Shown: piece after piece, positions 14,501 to 40,568 of the stretch
Position numbering within the stretch: position 1 is the first letter of the stretch
How the letters are laid out: each line of letters starts with the position of its first letter
Assembly: GCA_020746105.1 (NCBI GenBank)
Contig: CM036631.1
Location: 16,093,058 to 16,157,057 of the forward strand
DNA length: 64,000 bases
DNA from: Trogon surrucura
Taxonomy: Eukaryota; Chordata; Aves; Trogoniformes; Trogonidae
Reading direction: 5' to 3'
Position numbers and translations under genes: made by a program
Notes under the pieces: generated by a model
What the model saw: only the letters and a program-made list of their open reading frames with translations
Told to the model about the DNA's origin: nothing
The model's database searches: none

Positions 14501-14962
14501 CAGTCACCACGTGCCCACGGCCACCCCAAGCGGGGTGGTGGAGCAGGGCATGGGTGCAGCGGGAGGTGGGCACGGGGTGTGATCCCCAAGGGACCGTCCC
14601 CCAGCTCACCCGGACACCCCAACCCGCGGTGACAAGGGGAGAAGCGTCCTCCACGAGGAGCAGGACCCCCCAGAGGGTCACCCCTGGGGAGGAAAGAGGG
14701 AGGTGCGGGGGTGCCGGTCCCTCCGGTTGCGAGGTGAGCCCCGAAAAGCAGCTTGAGGGGCTGAATAACCGGAGCTGCCGTCCCCCCCCAGGTGTAACTG
14801 GGAGAAGGAGGAGGAAAAGGGAAGAGGAGGAAGGGGAGGAAAGCCCGGCTACCTCTCCACGGCAAAGCTGGCCGGCTTCTTCCTCGCGGGGTACACCCTG
14901 CCCTGGCCGCCGGGGAGGACCAGAGACACACAGGCAGCTTGGAAGAACAGCTCGACCAACAT
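8516..14962 (-). CDS. VWCE: von Willebrand factor C and EGF domain protein
   Basis: Twenty coding exons on the minus strand: 14962-14853, 14381-14287, 14192-14103, 13904-13776, 13682-13566, 13482-13366, 13106-12978, 12894-12587, 12500-12407, 12339-12257, 12133-12046, 11923-11838, 11700-11583, 11222-11137, 10941-10845, 10490-10408, 10237-10147, 10048-9966, 9113-9023, 8892-8516. They join in phase to 823 residues. A signal peptide starts [17 protein letters not shown]. Cys-rich EGF-type modules occupy about residues 40-262, with calcium-binding motifs DIDEC, DTDEC and DVNEC in exons 5-7. A Pro/Ser-rich linker (exon 8, about 265-340) leads to six VWC domains at about 340-698, with the CCPxC-type ends expected of the family. 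The Pro/Ser/Thr-rich tail (699-823) has no domain. Human VWCE is longer (about 955 residues); most of the difference is in the linker and tail. VWCE is a secreted, poorly characterised protein, and VWC domains often bind BMP/TGF-beta ligands. Confidence 0.93.
9240..9520 (-). repeat. CR1 LINE fragment in VWCE intron 18
   Basis: The reverse-complement CR1 3' end (TTGGGGTTGGAAGGGACCTC near 9262) continues through the AGGAGACTCCACACCCTCTC block to about 9515. It belongs to the same subfamily type as the copy at 2719-3130 and is 5' truncated. Confidence 0.85.
9525..9960. repeat. Minisatellite in VWCE intron 18
   Basis: About 435 bp of degenerate tandem units rich in GGGCACCCCATGG and ACAGGGACCCCATGG reach right up to the exon 18 donor at 9960-9965. 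The repeat abuts the end of the CR1 fragment and may have grown from that junction. Confidence 0.85.
10588..10805. repeat. GATGCAGAGGGGTGCAGAG minisatellite
   Basis: About 220 bp of short tandem units (roughly 10-12 bp, GGATGCAGAGG / GGTGCAGAGG) lie in the VWCE intron between coding exons 15 and 16. The plus strand is purine-rich. Confidence 0.85.
11390..11575. repeat. C-rich minisatellite in VWCE intron 13
   Basis: Degenerate tandem units of roughly 30 bp resembling CATCCCACCCTGCCCATC and CCCAGCTGTCCC run up to the exon 13 boundary region. They lie in the intron between coding exons 13 and 14. Confidence 0.75.
13205..13288 (+). repeat. CR1 3'-tail fragment in VWCE
   Basis: A short forward copy of the CR1 3' end (GGATGAGATGATCTCTGAGG then TCCCTTCAAACCTAAG) ends in ATTCTGAGG. 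It lies between coding exons 6 and 7 and is heavily 5' truncated. Confidence 0.7.
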
Positions 14963-16990
14963 GACAGGCGGCTCCGGCACGTTCCCAACGCCTGCCTTCC
15001 TCGCCTTCCTCGGCGGCACGGGGCGCCTACCGCATGCTGGCCCTTGGCCCTGCTCCTCCTCCTCCTCCTCCTCCTCCCGCCCCGCCGGGTCGGGAACAAT
15101 GCGGGGGGTGGAGGGAGGCGAAGAGCAGGGAGGGGTGTGGGGGGGAAATAAAAAAATAAACCAAACAAACCATCGACGTCCCATTCCCCACCCACTCGCC
15201 GGCACGGGGAGACACGCTCGCCCCGGGGATGCTCGCCCCAAAGTTGGCTCGTCGGGGGCGAGCGGCTCCGTCGTGGTTGGGAGGATGGGGGTCCCCAAGG
15301 CGGTGGTGAAAGCGTCGTTCCCCCCCGCTTCTCTCCTTTCCCACATCTGGCAAAGCTCCGGCTGTGGCCTCTCCCCTCCTCCTCCTCCTCTCAGCGGCAC
15401 TGGGCTGCCTTCCCAGCCCTGCACGGGGACCCACCAAAGAGGAGCACGAAGCAGATAAAGCGGCCAAAGCGGAGCTGGGACGGTGGGGTGCACCCGACGG
15501 GGAGAGGGGTGCAGGGGACACCCCCTTCTCATGCTTTGCATCCCCCCCCACCCCCAGCAAACCGAACACCCCCAAAGCCGGCCCCTCAACCCTTCCCGGG
15601 CTGGGGGGGGCTGAAGCGAAGGTCACAGGTGGGTAAATGATTTATACCAGGGGGGCAAAGGGCAGGGGCTGGTGACCCCTGGGGGGCGATACCCTGGGTC
15701 GATACCAGCGGCCTCACCAGAGAGGGACCAACCGACCCCCTCCAGGCTCCACCATCCTCCCCCCCCCCCCAGAAAAAAATAAAAATTGGGGGTACGCAGC
15801 CAGCACACAGCATCACCCCCTACAGCACCCTTATTACAAGGTGCCGGGTGGGGGGTACAGATGGTTTTAGGGGTGCAGGACCCCCCAGTAGTTACAGCTT
15901 GGGGTGGGGGCCACGGAAATCCCTTCTCTGGGGGGCATGTGAAAGCAGCTGGAGCGCAGCCAGTGGCACAGGATAAACAGCCCCGGCGCTTCCAACCCGG
16001 CCACGGAGGCCGTTTGCACGCAAAATAAATAAAAGTTGGGGGCTGCCAGCGTCACGTTGGCACTGGCACCCCCGGAGTAGCTGGGGAAGGAGAGGGCAGA
16101 GGGGAGCCGGGCAAAGCCAGGCCGGTGCGGTCGCTGGGAGCACCCGATTTCGGTAAAAGCCGAGGAAGGGAGCAGCTCTGGGCAGGGCAACGCAGAGCCC
16201 AAACCTTGGATGGAGCTAATAAAACCACCGCCTGCACAAACACGCGAAGGGTCACAGTCCGCCTCCCCCGGTCCCAAACAGCCCCCCTGGGCAGAGATGT
16301 GTCCAAATAGTCTTCTCCCTGCGACCTCTTCAAAAAAAAAAAACCCCAAAATTTGGCTTGACCCACGGCTAAGAGATGGTGGCAGGAGCTCGAGGATGCT
16401 TTCAGCAAGAGCTGCGGCGTTGGGGATGCTGCCCACCTCTCGCCGCTCCTGCAGGGAGGGAAGGATTTAGGGAAAAACTGCCCAGGATGGGAGTGGGGGG
16501 CTCCTGGGATCCCAGCACGGGTGAGGATCCCGGCTGGTTCAGGTGGGGAGAGCAGACACAGAGGGACTCAGGAGGAGGAAGGCAGCAGCCGGTGACAACT
16601 TTGCTGCCCTCAGGTGCATTTTGGCACCGATTCGGGGCCCAGCAGCCCCGGCCTTCGAGAGCTTACGGCATAAACAGGCAGAGAGCAGGAGGGCAATTGT
16701 TGATCCTCACGGTCACAGGGAGGGACACCACCGGGAAGGAGCAGGCAGAGCAGGACAGGGCCACAAGAGGGTACAAAAAAATCGAGCCTGGATGCTGCTT
16801 GCTGCTCCAGGGGAGAGGCGATCCACAGAGACAAGTTTCTTCCAAAAGCGACGTTAAATGGTCAAGGGTCTTCACAAAAAAGTCAGGAGAGGACACATCA
16901 CCCCATGGACTTGGGACGGGCGAGGGTCAGGGACAGCAGGGACCACACCCGCGGTCACGATGAGGAGCTGGACTTTTCCTCTTGGACTAC
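14963..16990. other. Upstream of VWCE to DDB1 3' end, no gene seen
   Basis: A CTCCTC microsatellite at 15053-15080 lies just upstream of the VWCE start codon and probably falls in its promoter or 5' UTR. The rest holds C-runs near 15757-15770, short A-rich runs at 15774-15786 and 16330-16342, and no exon that I can support. Open frames are short and domain-free. Confidence 0.45.
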
Positions 16991-16996
16991 TTTATT
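16991..16996 (-). promoter_or_regulatory. DDB1: Poly(A) signal of DDB1
   Basis: TTTATT on the plus strand (AATAAA on minus) lies about 610 bases past the DDB1 stop, defining a 3' UTR of roughly 0.6 kb. Confidence 0.7.
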
Positions 16997-17605
16997 TGGT
17001 AAAATTCTGAAATCAACAACTGCTCGAGCTTCCCACAACTTCCCTCTCCCTGAGCGAGCCACAGCGGGGAGAGGGGAGCACATCGTCCCGCTCGGCTTCG
17101 TCACCCGCGCGCAGAGGAGTCCCCGCGCGCGCCTCGCCCCCAGCCCCGCGCGGCTCCTCCAGCCCTCGCCCCAGAGGCGGCTTCGCTTCCTCTTCGGGAA
17201 AAAAAAAAACACGAATCAAGAAAAAAGAATCAAAAACGAAACTAAAAGGGAGAAAAAAAAAAAATACTAAAGACAACAGCGAAGAGTGAATCCAGGCAAG
17301 GGCACCGCGTCGGCCGAGCGCCGTCGGTCGCTGACCCGACGCAGCCCAGTTCGGGGTCGGCAGGCGAGTCCGCAGGATTTGTGAATCCGAGCAGGCGATG
17401 ACGTGGTGCCTCGCCAAGACCCCCCCCCAAATCCCTAAAGCAAGCTGGTTTCCCTGCAGAGACTCCTTCCCCCACGCGCCCTCGGGCAAGGGCCCACCCT
17501 GCCGGTGTGGGGTGCGGCCGGGCGGGGGTCCCCAAGCTGCAGGCGGGGAAAAGCTTCCCTTGTTCTAACGTGGAGGGAAGCGCCAGGGAAGGATCCCGAA
17601 TCCTG

Positions 17606-32915
<15,310 letters not shown>

Positions 32916-33130
32916 GGCGGCGGCGGTTGCGGGGGGGCCGGTAGGGCCGGAGAAGGAGCGGGGCAGGACCGGGCCGGGCCGCAGGGAGAGGCGGGAGCGC
33001 GGCCTAGCGCGGCCTCTCCGCCGCCACCTCCCCTTCCGCCCGCCCGCCGCCGTGACGTCGGCGGAAGCGGCCGCGCGGGGCCGCTCTAGCCCGCTTGGAG
33101 GACCGCGGGGAGCAGACGAGAGGGCAGGTG
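32916..33130. promoter_or_regulatory. CpG-rich shared DDB1/TKFC promoter region
   Basis: A dense GC/CpG block covers the DDB1 5' end and lies upstream of TKFC on the other strand. It has no TATA box. A CRE-like TGACGTC at 33053-33059 is followed by an ETS-like GCGGAAGC at 33061-33068. Bidirectional use is inferred from the head-to-head gene order; I could not place a TKFC 5' non-coding exon. Confidence 0.55.
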
Positions 33131-33590
33131 CGGAGGGGGGATGCTCCGCTGGGTCCTGAGCGGGGAGGTGGGGGGGGGGGGTCTCGGTTTGGGGGCCTCC
33201 CCGCTGGGGAGGGGGTGCTCCCATCCCACATTCCCCCCCTCTTGGGGGGGGTTGGAGCCCTGCTGCTCCTTCTGCTGCCCCCCGGGAGGGGTCCATGCTG
33301 GGGGGCGCGACCCCCCTGCTCCCCCCCGCACAGCCCGAGGAGGGGTCCCCGCTGGGCCGGGGGAGCATCTCTCCTTGCGTGGAGCTCCCCGATGGTGGGG
33401 TGCATCCAGCCTGGGCCCCCCCACAGCCCAAAGGAGGGTCCCTGCTGGAGGGATGCACCCACCCATGTCCCCCTCTGCCTCAGGGAGAGCGCTGCCCCCC
33501 TTCCCCTCGCCCCGGAGGGGGGTCCCTGCTCAGGGGGATGCTCCTACCCTGGTGTCCCCCCCCCAATCCCCACCCCAGGAGGTGATCCCA
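33131..33590. repeat. Degenerate G/C-rich repeat upstream of TKFC
   Basis: Imperfect units of roughly 80-90 bp recur around GGAGGGGTCC-type and GGGGGATGCTCC-type cores. No exon was seen. The TKFC 5' UTR exon may lie in or near this stretch. Confidence 0.5.
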
Positions 33591-33809
33591 GTTTGTGGAT
33601 GACACTAAACCCACCTCCCGCTCCGATCGGGGACCCCTATCCCACCCCTGTCCCCCTCCTGCTGTCCCCAGGCCAGGCCACTCCCGCGGGACCCCTGGGC
33701 GGGACAGTGGCCCGTCCACGCTCCTGGTGGACCTTGCCCTCCCCCAGCTCCTGATAGAATTTGGACTTGGAGCTAAAGGTTTCGCAGGATCCTCCACCAT
33801 CCCCACGGC

Positions 33810-36800
33810 ATGGAGGTAAGCCCGGAGCGGCAGGGAGCCCCCTGCTCCACCCCTCCCACCCGCCGTGGGCTTGGGGTGCCATGGCTACCGCCACCCCCTT
33901 ACTCTGTGCCACCAGGTCCCCAAGAAACTGGTCAACTCGGTGGCGGGTTGCGCCGATGACGCGCTGGCGGGGCTGGTCGCCTGCAACCCCGGTCTCCGGC
34001 TCCTGCGGGGACACCGGGTAGTCCTGCGCGCTGATCTGGAGGCCATCCGGGGCCGGGTGGCCCTGCTTTCTGGTGGGGGGTCTGGCCATGAGCCTGCCCA
34101 TGCAGGTAAGCCCCCCCCACCCCGTCACCTCCACAGGCTGGCTGTCCCCGGCACAGCCTCAAACACCTCGTCCCGCTCCACAGGGTACATTGGGAAAGGC
34201 ATGCTGACCGGCGTGGTGGCTGGCGCCGTCTTCACCTCTCCGGCCGTGGGCAGCATCCTGGCAGCCATCCGGGCGGTGACACAGGCTGGTGCAGGTAGGG
34301 TATGGGTTGGGGCTTCACCCCCTGTCGTGGCTTCACCCTTTGCCATGATTTCTCCCATTTCCATGAAGCCGTGGAAGGGAGGGAAGCCCCCCTTCCATGG
34401 CTTCACCCTTTTCCATGGCTTCACCCCCCTTCCATGGCTTCACCCTTTTCCAGGGCTTCTTCACCCTTTTCCAGGGCTTCTTCACCCTTTTCCATGGCTT
34501 CACCCCCCTTCCATGGCTTCACCCTTTTCCAGGGCTTCACCCCTCTTCCAGGGCTTCACCCTTTTCCAGGGCTTCTTCACCCTTTTCCATGGCTTCACCC
34601 CTCTTCCATGGCTTCACCCTTTTCCATGGCTTCACCCCTCTTCCATGGCTTCACCCTTTTCCATGGCTTCACCCCTCTTCCATGGCTTCACCCTTTTCCA
34701 GGGCTTTTTCACCCTTTTCCATGGCTTCACCCCTCTTCCATGGCTTCACCCTTTTCCATGGTTTCACCCTTCTTCCAGGGCTTCACCCTCTTCCGGGGCT
34801 TCACCCCTCTTCCATGGCTTCACCCTTTTCCATGGTTTCACCCTTCTTCCAGGGCTTCACACTTTTCCAGGGCTTCACCCCCTTTTCCATGACTTCACCC
34901 CCTTTTCCGTGGTTTCACCCCCTTTTCCATGGCTTCTCCCCCTTCCCCCGGCTTCATCCTCTTCCCATGGTTTCACCTCCTGTCTTGCCATTTTACCTCC
35001 CGAGCCGGGACCCTCCTGATCGTCAAGAACTACACCGGGGACCGGCTCAACTTCGGGCTGGCGCTGGAGCGGGCGCGGGCGGAGGGGGCTGACGTGCGGA
35101 TGGTGGTGGTGGGAGACGACAGCGCCTTCGCCACCCTGAAGAAAGCCGGGCGCCGTGGGCTCTGCGGCACCGTCCTCATACACAAGGTCCGTGGGGTGAC
35201 GTCAGTGCCAGGGGCCACACCGCGGCCCTGCAGGCTTGAGGAGGGGGGAGTTTGGGAGACTGGAGTCCCTCACCTGCTCCTGCCCTTTGCAGGTGGCGGG
35301 AGCCCTGGCTGAGGCAGGAGCGAGCTTGAACGAGATCGTGGAGAGGGTGACAGCGGCTGCCAAATCCATGGGTAGGCGTGTGGGACCTCTGTGGGGACCC
35401 CCGGAGGTGCTGTGCCTTGTCCTCCAGCTCTGTCCACCCCCAGGGCAAATCAAAGCCCCTCCCACCAGCCCCAAATTCCCCTGCGCTTACCCCCATCTTC
35501 CCTCCCCGCGCAGGTACCCTGGGTCTCAGCCTGTCTCCGTGCAGTGTTCCAGGCTCCAAGCCCACCTTCCAGCTGGCTGACGACGAGATGGAGCTGGGCC
35601 TGGGTGACGAGCTGTTCCCCCCCTCCCCATTTCCCCCCGGGGCTGCGTACCCCCCTGGAGGACACTGCGTACCCCCAGGGAGGTGCCCGCGGCGTGGGGT
35701 GACACCACCCTGTCTCTGCAGGAATCCACGGCGAGGCGGGCGTGCGCAGGATGAAGGTGAGTGGGAGGACCCTGCTATCCCCCCCCCTCCACTGCTTCCA
35801 GCTCCCCCGGGGCCCCCCCAACTCTACCAACTCTGTGCCCCCCAGGTGCTGACGGCGGATGAGGCGGTGGAGACGATGCTGGCCCACATGACGGACCCCT
35901 CCAACGCCTCCCACCTGCCTCTGAGCCCCGGTGAGCCCCCCCCGAGCCCTCTGCACCCCCCCAGGACCCCTTTGGGCAGGGGTCTCATTCTTCCCCTTCC
36001 CCTGCAGGGGCCTCTGTGGTGCTGGTGGTGAACAACCTGGGCGGGCTGTCCTGCCTGGAGCTGGGCATCGTGGCCGGCGCAGCCGTTCGCTGCCTGGGTG
36101 AGTGCAGGGGGATGGTCTTGGGGCACTATTCCCTGTCTCTGGCCTTTCTGCTTTTGGAGACCCTTTCTGTGATGTCCCCGTTGCTCACGGACTCCCCGAC
36201 CCTGTGCCTGCAGAGAGCCGAGGAGTCCGCATTGCTCGAGCCTTGGTGGGCTCCTTCATGACGGCGCTGGAGATGGCCGGGGTGTCCCTCACCCTCCTGC
36301 TGGTGGATGAGGAGCTCGTGGGGCTGATCGGTGGGTGCCTGCTGGCAAGGACATGAGATGTGGGCACGGGGGTGCCCAGGTGCTGGGTGACAGGACCCCA
36401 GAGCTGGCTGCCTGGAGTCCTGGACTCACCTCCTGCTCCTCCAGATGCCAAGACCACGGCCATGGCTTGGCCCAACCTGGCTGCGGGGCCGGCGACGAGC
36501 CGAAGACCGGAGGTGCCGGCGCCGAAGGAGGGACCGGCGCCCGCGCAGAGCAAGACCGGCGCGGGTAAGGGCAGCCCTGGAGAGTTTGAGTCCCTCACCT
36601 CGCCGTGCCTCAGTTTCCCCCTGCAGGGAAAGGGCAGGGGCGACGTTTCCTCCTCGCAGGGTCGGACGCGGCGCGGGTGCGGCTGGTGCTGGAGCGGGTG
36701 TGCAGCACCCTGCTCCGCATGCAGGACAAGCTCAACGAGCTGGACCGCGCGGCCGGCGACGGCGACTGCGGCCACACGCACGCCCGGGCTGCCCGAGGTG

Positions 36801-38017
36801 GGTGACCGGGGTGCTGTCGGGGCCTTGGAGGGGAGAGAGACCCCAAGCCATCACCTCCCAGAAGCAGGATGTCCCTTTTCGGGGAGTGAGGAGCCCCAAG
36901 CTGTTCTCTTCAGCTGGGGAGCACCAGGAGCTGCCCCATCCTGGGTGATGGGGTCCCCACACCCTGGCCTCAAATTATCTGTGTCCAGCAGCAGCTGCCC
37001 CAAGGGATTGAGGGGGTGTCCCTGCTTGTCCTTGGGTGCCCCTGCGGAGGTTAGGGGTCCCCAGGGCGCAGTGGGTCACCCCCTGTGTCCCCACAGCCAT
37101 CGAGGAGTGGGTGCGCGCCCGGCCGCCACCGGCAGCCCCAGCCCAGCTCCTCTCTGCCCTGGCCGACCTGCTGCTGGAGAAGATGGGCGGCTCCTCGGGT
37201 GTGGTGAGTGCAGGGTAGGGGAGAAGAGGGGACACCAGGTTGGCTTGTCACCCCCGTGGGGAAACCCCCAGCATGGGCGGTGACGGGGGCCGGTGTCCCG
37301 GCAGCTCTACGGGCTGTGTCTGACGGCGGCCGCTCGACCCCTGCTCGACCGCAGCGATCTCCCCGCGTGGGCTGACGCCATGGACGCCGGCATCGAAGCC
37401 ATGCAGCGGTGAGTGCTGGGGGCTGGGGGACCACGAGGCCCCCAAACCCTCTGCAGAACCCCACGGACCCCCCCCCCCGCTCCATCCCGCACAGGTACGG
37501 AGGAGCTGCGCCGGGGGACAGGACGATGGTGAGTGCCGGCGTCATGGGGCAGAGCCACCTCGCTGCCTGCTAGCCACGGGGGCCACCAGCTAGCCACGGG
37601 GGCTACCAGCCTCGCCACGGGGGCTACGAGCCTCGCCACGACGCTGGCTCTCAGCCCCATTCCCCGTTTCTCTCAGCTGGACTCGCTGTGCGCGGCAGCG
37701 CAGGCTCTCGGCGCCCTGCGCAACCCTGGTGCCCAACTGCTGCCGGTGCTTGACGCCGCCGTGCAGGTACGGGGCGGGGGGCGCAAAAATCACCGCGCCG
37801 GGATGGCTCCGGCCTCATCCTGAGCACGCTCTGCTTTTCTTTTTATTCCCCCCCCCCCCGGCAGAGTGCAGAGGCTGCGGCGGAGGCCACGAGGCACATG
37901 GAGGCCGGGGCGGGCAGAGCCAGCTACATCAGCTCGGCCCAGCTGCTGCAGCCTGACCCTGGGGCGGTGGCGGCGGCGGCCGTGCTGCGGGCTGTGCTGG
38001 AGGGGTTGAGGAGCTGA
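33810..38017 (+). CDS. TKFC: Triokinase/FMN cyclase (dihydroxyacetone kinase)
   Basis: Seventeen coding exons: 33810-33815, 33916-34105, 34184-34294, 35005-35186, 35293-35371, 35514-35603, 35722-35756, 35846-35930, 36008-36097, 36214-36330, 36445-36564, 36660-36797, 37097-37203, 37305-37408, 37495-37528, 37677-37766, 37865-38017. Phases agree and give 576 residues (human 575). The first exon codes only Met-Glu before [17 protein letters not shown]. The N-terminal DhaK domain (about 1-330) has [13 protein letters not shown], and the substrate-binding histidine is His222 in [13 protein letters not shown]. After a linker, the DhaL domain (about 365-576) has [19 protein letters not shown] for Mg-ATP binding and [10 protein letters not shown]-like glycines. 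By family knowledge it phosphorylates dihydroxyacetone and glyceraldehyde in the cytosol, forms cyclic FMN from FAD, and restrains MDA5. Exon 4 uses a weak-looking acceptor (CCCGAG), right after a long minisatellite. Confidence 0.95.
34318..34990. repeat. Minisatellite filling TKFC intron 3
   Basis: About 670 bp of units such as CTTCACCCTTTTCCATGG and GGCTTCACCCCTCTTCC (roughly 17-18 bp, in higher-order alternation) fill intron 3. Many copies are near-identical, so expansion is recent. The plus strand has no stop in the frame that continues from exon 3, so the intron is readable throughout. Confidence 0.92.
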
Positions 38018-38105
38018 GGGGCAGCCAGCACTCGGTCACACCACCTCCCCCCCCCAGCTCCAGCAGTGATGGGGAGGACTCAGGAGCACCCCTCCATGTA
38101 CCCCC

Positions 38106-38111
38106 AATAAA
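38106..38111 (+). promoter_or_regulatory. TKFC: Poly(A) signal of TKFC
   Basis: AATAAA lies 89 bases after the stop, so the 3' UTR is about 0.1 kb. Confidence 0.85.
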
Positions 38112-38735
38112 TCTTTGTGGTCCTCTTAAGCTGGCTCAGAGCATCTCTCTCCACGGTGGGGATTGAGGCTGGTGGGGCTACATCCACTTCCTCCAGGACA
38201 CGTCCCCCACGTGAAGGGGGACGGGAGTGGAGATCCAGCCAGTGCCTGCAGTGTGGGGAGGAAGTTTCTGGGGGGTCTTGCGCTCCACAAGCGCTTGGGG
38301 AGGAAGTTTCTGGGCCGCCCACGAGCTCTCTTCACCGCGTGCTGGGAGGGGAAACCACAGAGCTCACATGGCCCCAGGCACGGGGCCTGGTGGGAGACTG
38401 GGAGAAGGACAAAGAAGGACCAGGGGATGGGACAGAGTCTGCCTGGCAGCACAGGGTGGCCTCAAGCTGGGGCAAGGGCCTGGGCGAGGGGCAGAGGGAC
38501 CAGCATCAGCCCAGGCTGCCATGGAGCTACAGCTACCGGCAGAGAAGGGGTCTGGAGGAGCCAGAGAGGACAAGCCAGTCTCTCAGAGGGGACACAAATG
38601 CCCCCAGGCAGCACGGTTTTGCGTAGCACCAGTGCCAGGACCCACTGCCCAGGCACCCACCTCTCCTGCCCTGGCTCCTGGAGCCCCCTCTTGTCCCCAA
38701 GGACGCGGGTGCAGGAGCGCTGCAGAAGCCAGAGG
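38112..38735. other. Gap between convergent TKFC and CYB561A3
   Basis: No exon, transposon or structured repeat was recognised between the two opposing poly(A) signals. Confidence 0.5.
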
Positions 38736-38741
38736 TTTATT
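38736..38741 (-). promoter_or_regulatory. CYB561A3: Poly(A) signal of CYB561A3
   Basis: TTTATT on plus (AATAAA on minus) lies about 570 bases past the CYB561A3 stop. Confidence 0.7.
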
Positions 38742-39309
38742 ACGTATTCACGAGGGCCCCAGGAGGCTGCTCGGCTGGTCCCGCACCCCGGGGGTGGAGG
38801 GAGAGGCGCCAGCTGCCTGACAGTGCGAGGGTCCCCTCCAGCCTCACTGCCCTGAGCTGAGCCCCCCACGCGGGAGATGGGCCCGGGGCGGGGGGTGGCA
38901 GCGCTGCCGGGCCCATGGGTGCTCCTCCGGTGGCTTCTGACCTCACGAGGCTCCGTCTGCTGCGTCGAGGGATGGCACGGGAGGGCCCAGGGAAGGCTCG
39001 AGGGCAGCCGGCTGGGCACAGACTGAGGTCCAGGCACAAGAGGCCAGCTGGGCATGGCAGGAGCTGGCAGGCGGAGGCACAAGGATGCAGGCAGGGGCGT
39101 CACGCTGCAGCTGTCCACGTCCTACAGCAAGGTCAGGCCACAAAGGAGGCAAAGAGATGTCCTCGCCGCAGCAACACGTCTGCCCTAAGGGAGCTGAGCC
39201 TGTTCCTTGCACGGGCAGACGAGCGTCGGGTGCAAGGAGCGGAGCTGGCAGGGAAGCGACGGGGCCGGAGAGCCCAGGACAGGGAAATACCTCAGTCGCC
39301 GCGCAGGCG

Positions 39310-40546
39310 TCAGCGCTCAGCGGTGAGCAGGGGCTGTGGGGACAGCGTGGGTGAGCCCGGCGCCTGCACCCCACCACCCAGTCCCCCCCTACCCCAACCC
39401 CGGGCCAGAGGGGCTGTGGTGGGAGGCAGGTCCCCCCGGTGGAGCCGGTACCTGGCAAGAGTCCGGGGAGTCGGCGTCGGGGCGCTTCCAGCTCGGCCTG
39501 GCCAGGGCACCCAGCACCAGCACCCCGAAAAGGAGGATCAGGATCCCCAACGTGTTGGCAAAGACAGCCTCAGCAGGCAGGAGCTTGTAATCCATCGTCC
39601 CGTTCTTCCTTGGGAGAAGAAGGGGCCGAGAGCTTTCCTGGATGTGCACGGCCTTCCCTTCTAAGCCCACGCAAGCCCAAGCACACCCCGCAGCACGGAG
39701 TTAACCACACACCTGAGGGGGAAATCCTCGCTTCCCTTCACCGCCCCGTGCTCGCTTTCACTCGACTCTGTTTCTGGCATCGAGAGACAGCAACCAGCCC
39801 CAAACCCTGCCCCAGCCCCACAAAGAGCTCTCCCCACACTCGCCGTGACGCTCACAGGCTGAAGAAGAGCTTCTCGTTGATGCCCGACACGCACGAGGCC
39901 ATGGACAGCATGAGGATGGTAGAGCCGAAGAAGACGTGGACGGGTTTGTAGAGGGCACGGAGCCAGCCAGGAGCCCAGGGCAGCAGGAAGGCGCTGAAGC
40001 CGGCCACCCACTGTAGGAAAAGGGAGGTGAGAGGGAGGCAAAAAGGCTGGCTGAAGTGGGGAGGGGGTGTCCCAGGCAGCACCCACCTGGCAGGAGAAGA
40101 GCAGCACGGTGGCCAGCCCCAGCCAGCTGTGCAACGAGTACATGTTGGGCGTCCCGCGGTCGTTGTGAAAGCGAAAGACGGCCGCCAGCCCCAGCACGGC
40201 CAAGATGAAAGCTCCCAGGAACAGGGCGCCGTGTAGCATCTTCCAAGGTTGCTTGGGGCCGCTCCAGGCGGGGGGCAGACGATACACCAAGGCCGCTGCG
40301 GGGAGAGAAGGGTCAGGGAGGGGCTGCGCCAGCCCCGCGCCGCTCCCCGCGGCCTCGCTCACCTGCACCGTAGAGCACCACCAGCCCCGTCACCATCAGC
40401 ACCGGGTGCCAGTTGAACGTCCCAGCGCCGCCGTCCAGGGCGAAGCCGCCGCGCCAGTACTGGCACCACGCGCTCACGAAAACCACGCAGACGAAGCCCA
40501 GGAAGCCCAGGAGGCCGCAGAAAGGCACGAAGGGCAGATCCACCAT
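39310..40546 (-). CDS. CYB561A3: Cytochrome b561 family member A3 (lysosomal)
   Basis: Five coding exons on the minus strand: 40546-40363, 40295-40087, 40010-39856, 39608-39452, 39333-39310, joining in phase to 242 residues, the human length. The exon holding the start codon appears to begin at 40568 after a splice acceptor, so a separate 5' UTR exon is expected upstream. Six membrane segments are visible. Candidate haem-ligand histidines occur in FNWHPVLM, FHNDRG, YSLHSWLG and KPVHVFF, as expected for a two-haem b561. The last exon codes only PLLTAER and the stop. By family knowledge it is an ascorbate-dependent transmembrane ferrireductase of late endosomes and lysosomes that supplies Fe(II). 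Head-to-head with TMEM138 and tail-to-tail with TKFC. Confidence 0.95.
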
Positions 40547-40568
40547 CTCCGCGACGGGACGGCCGCAC

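Noticed and set aside
13939-15195. Minus-strand 418-codon open frame as one large VWCE exon
   Set aside because: It runs across introns; VWCE homology appears only in the exon segments bounded by splice sites (14853-14962, 14287-14381, 14103-14192).
15867-16436. Minus-strand 189-codon open frame between VWCE and DDB1
   Set aside because: No domain, no splice pattern, composition like the flanks, and no gene is expected here by synteny.
33865-35019. Plus-strand open frame of 384 codons over the TKFC minisatellite as a separate gene
   Set aside because: It contains TKFC exons 2 and 3 joined through introns 2 and 3. The repeat part is intronic; splicing at the standard sites gives the full conserved TKFC protein.
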